Shown piece by piece: positions 6,458 through 7,051 of a stretch of DNA of 7,051 bases. Made by a program: the position numbers and the translations under genes. Under the pieces are notes generated by a model. That model did not search any database. It was not told the DNA's origin and was given only the letters and a program-made list of their open reading frames with translations. Origin of the DNA: Gemmatimonadales bacterium UBA2960 (GTDB lineage: Bacteria > Gemmatimonadota > Gemmatimonadetes > Longimicrobiales > Gaopeijiaceae); the NCBI GenBank assembly GCA_002348465.1, contig DEBI01000130.1, positions 1 to 7,051 on the forward strand, read 5' to 3'. Numbering within the stretch: the first letter of the stretch is position 1; every line of letters starts with the position of its first letter.

Positions 6458-7051
6458 AGGCCCCTGCCCCTGCCTTCCAACTGGAGCAGCTTATGTACAT
6501 CGCCCTCTACCCCAAGCAGGTGATCCTGAAGATTAACCGAGACGCATACGTGGTTCGGTATAATCCTGACTCTTTCGCCGATATTAGGTATCCAGTCTGA
6601 GCCAGTCAGATCAAGCACACCGTGCTCCTCTGAAAGCCCCGCCACACGCACCTCAGGATGATCCATTAGCACGCCGAAGCCGTCGCCAGAACCTCGGGAC
6701 TCTTTGGCGAGCGCCTTAGAACCAGCATCGACCACCGCCTGGCCCGCGACAGCAGTGCTGACGACGGTCGCCAGAACTGTGTACGCCACATCCTGCTGAC
6801 CTGCCACTCCGATGTCGACGCCCTCCCTGTCATAGAAAATGCATGAGCCTGATCGAACTTCGGTGACTCCTTCGATCTGGTGACTGCTCCACAGAGTTGG
6901 GGTAGAGCCGCCCGAGACGATTTCTAACTCGAGTCCTGTTTCAACTAGTCCGTTAAGGAGGTCCTGTACCTGATCAGAGACTATCCGGAGATGGCTTTCT
7001 TGATCCTCGGCCGACATCCGCACGTGTCCGGGATAGAACATGACGCCTCGG
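6445..7051 (-). CDS. D-threonine aldolase / D-serine dehydratase family PLP enzyme, C-terminal part (partial at window edge)
   Basis: The reading frame stays open to the right edge (residues RGV precede the first visible Met at 7041), so this is the C-terminal ~200 residues of a longer protein, not a small gene starting at 7041. Seen, counting from that Met: FYPGH at 2-6, SGGSTPT at 43-49 (a phosphate-binding-type loop for PLP), DAGSKAL at 105-111, SEEHG at 137-141 and PNHVC at 162-166. These match the fold-type III family (alanine racemase-like barrel plus C-terminal beta domain) of D-threonine aldolase and eukaryotic-type D-serine dehydratase. In that family the His-x-Cys/Asp motif, here His164 and Cys166, binds the catalytic metal. 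The expected activity is metal- and PLP-dependent cleavage or dehydration of a D-3-hydroxyamino acid in the cytoplasm. Aldolase and dehydratase cannot be separated from this part, and the PLP lysine lies outside the window. The stop overlaps the following kinase gene by 13 bases. Confidence 0.85.
   Translation of the reverse strand, partial: RGVMFYPGHVRMSAEDQESHLRIVSDQVQDLLNGLVETGLELEIVSGGSTPTLWSSHQIEGVTEVRSGSCIFYDREGVDIGVAGQQDVAYTVLATVVSTAVAGQAVVDAGSKALAKESRGSGDGFGVLMDHPEVRVAGLSEEHGVLDLTGSDWIPNIGERVRIIPNHVCVSVNLQDHLLGVEGDVHKLLQLEGRGRGLWRS
6467..6471 (-). promoter_or_regulatory. Probable ribosome binding site for the TTG-started heptose kinase
   Basis: On the minus strand an AGGGG lies 9 bases before the TTG start at 6457, and a second AGGGG (6461-6465) lies only 3 bases before it. 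The two form a short direct repeat, AGGGGCAGGGGC. The same bases encode the GRGRG tail of the upstream PLP enzyme. The 9-base spacing makes the distal copy the likelier Shine-Dalgarno. This site supports the TTG start, but it is weaker than a true GGAGG. Confidence 0.45.

Noticed and set aside
6445..7041. The right-edge frame as a complete 198-residue gene starting at 7041
   Set aside because: The frame stays open to the window edge, and the sequence begins in the middle of a known enzyme family, so it is a truncated view of a longer gene.
1..7051. CRISPR arrays, tRNA/rRNA genes, insertion sequences or phage genes
   Set aside because: I saw no regularly spaced repeats, no structural RNA gene, no transposase or integrase sequence, and no terminal inverted repeats with target duplications.

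Overview
This is a compact, fully coding stretch of a Gram-negative bacterial genome. Every gene I can support lies on the minus strand, so transcription runs from the right edge to the left. The best taxonomic guess is a Gemmatimonadota-like organism, possibly marine or host-associated, or a related lineage that carries SusC/SusD pairs. The reasons are an outer-membrane SusC/SusD pair with the short SusD and N-terminal carboxypeptidase-regulatory-like domain seen in that group, moderately high GC, ordinary Shine-Dalgarno sites (strong SusD and SusC sites, unlike many Bacteroidota), and a heptose kinase that implies a lipopolysaccharide outer membrane. This assignment is inference from protein style, not a search result.

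Right part (about 5064-7051): three tightly packed genes, probably one operon. First comes the C-terminal part of a PLP-dependent D-threonine aldolase / D-serine dehydratase family enzyme, cut by the window edge. It overlaps by 13 bases a stand-alone D-glycero-beta-D-manno-heptose-7-phosphate kinase (HldA/RfaE1 type) with a probable TTG start. The kinase overlaps by 4 bases (ATGA) a RidA enamine/imine deaminase. A PLP enzyme and RidA are a sensible pair, because RidA removes reactive enamines released by PLP-dependent dehydratases. The kinase between them belongs to LPS-core precursor synthesis and is the odd member.

Middle and left part (171-4803): after a 260-base intergenic gap (4804-5063), which probably holds the promoter, come susC (TonB-dependent outer-membrane transporter, 1094 residues) and susD (surface lipoprotein, 444 residues). 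They are separated by 13 bases, and the susD ribosome binding site overlaps the susC stop codon. Together they should form a lidded outer-membrane importer for an oligomeric nutrient. No glycoside hydrolase, peptidase or sigma/anti-sigma gene is visible nearby, so the substrate cannot be named.

Left edge (1-170): no gene. It holds two GC-rich hairpins in tandem after susD, which pair best as minus-strand RNA and probably end the susCD transcript. A possible sigma70-type promoter beyond them points out of the window. Overall the window looks like ordinary core and nutrient-uptake genes. I do not see a clearly new system. The points most worth a second look are the PLP enzyme-kinase-RidA gene order, the local cysteine pairs in both SusC and SusD, and the tandem hairpins.
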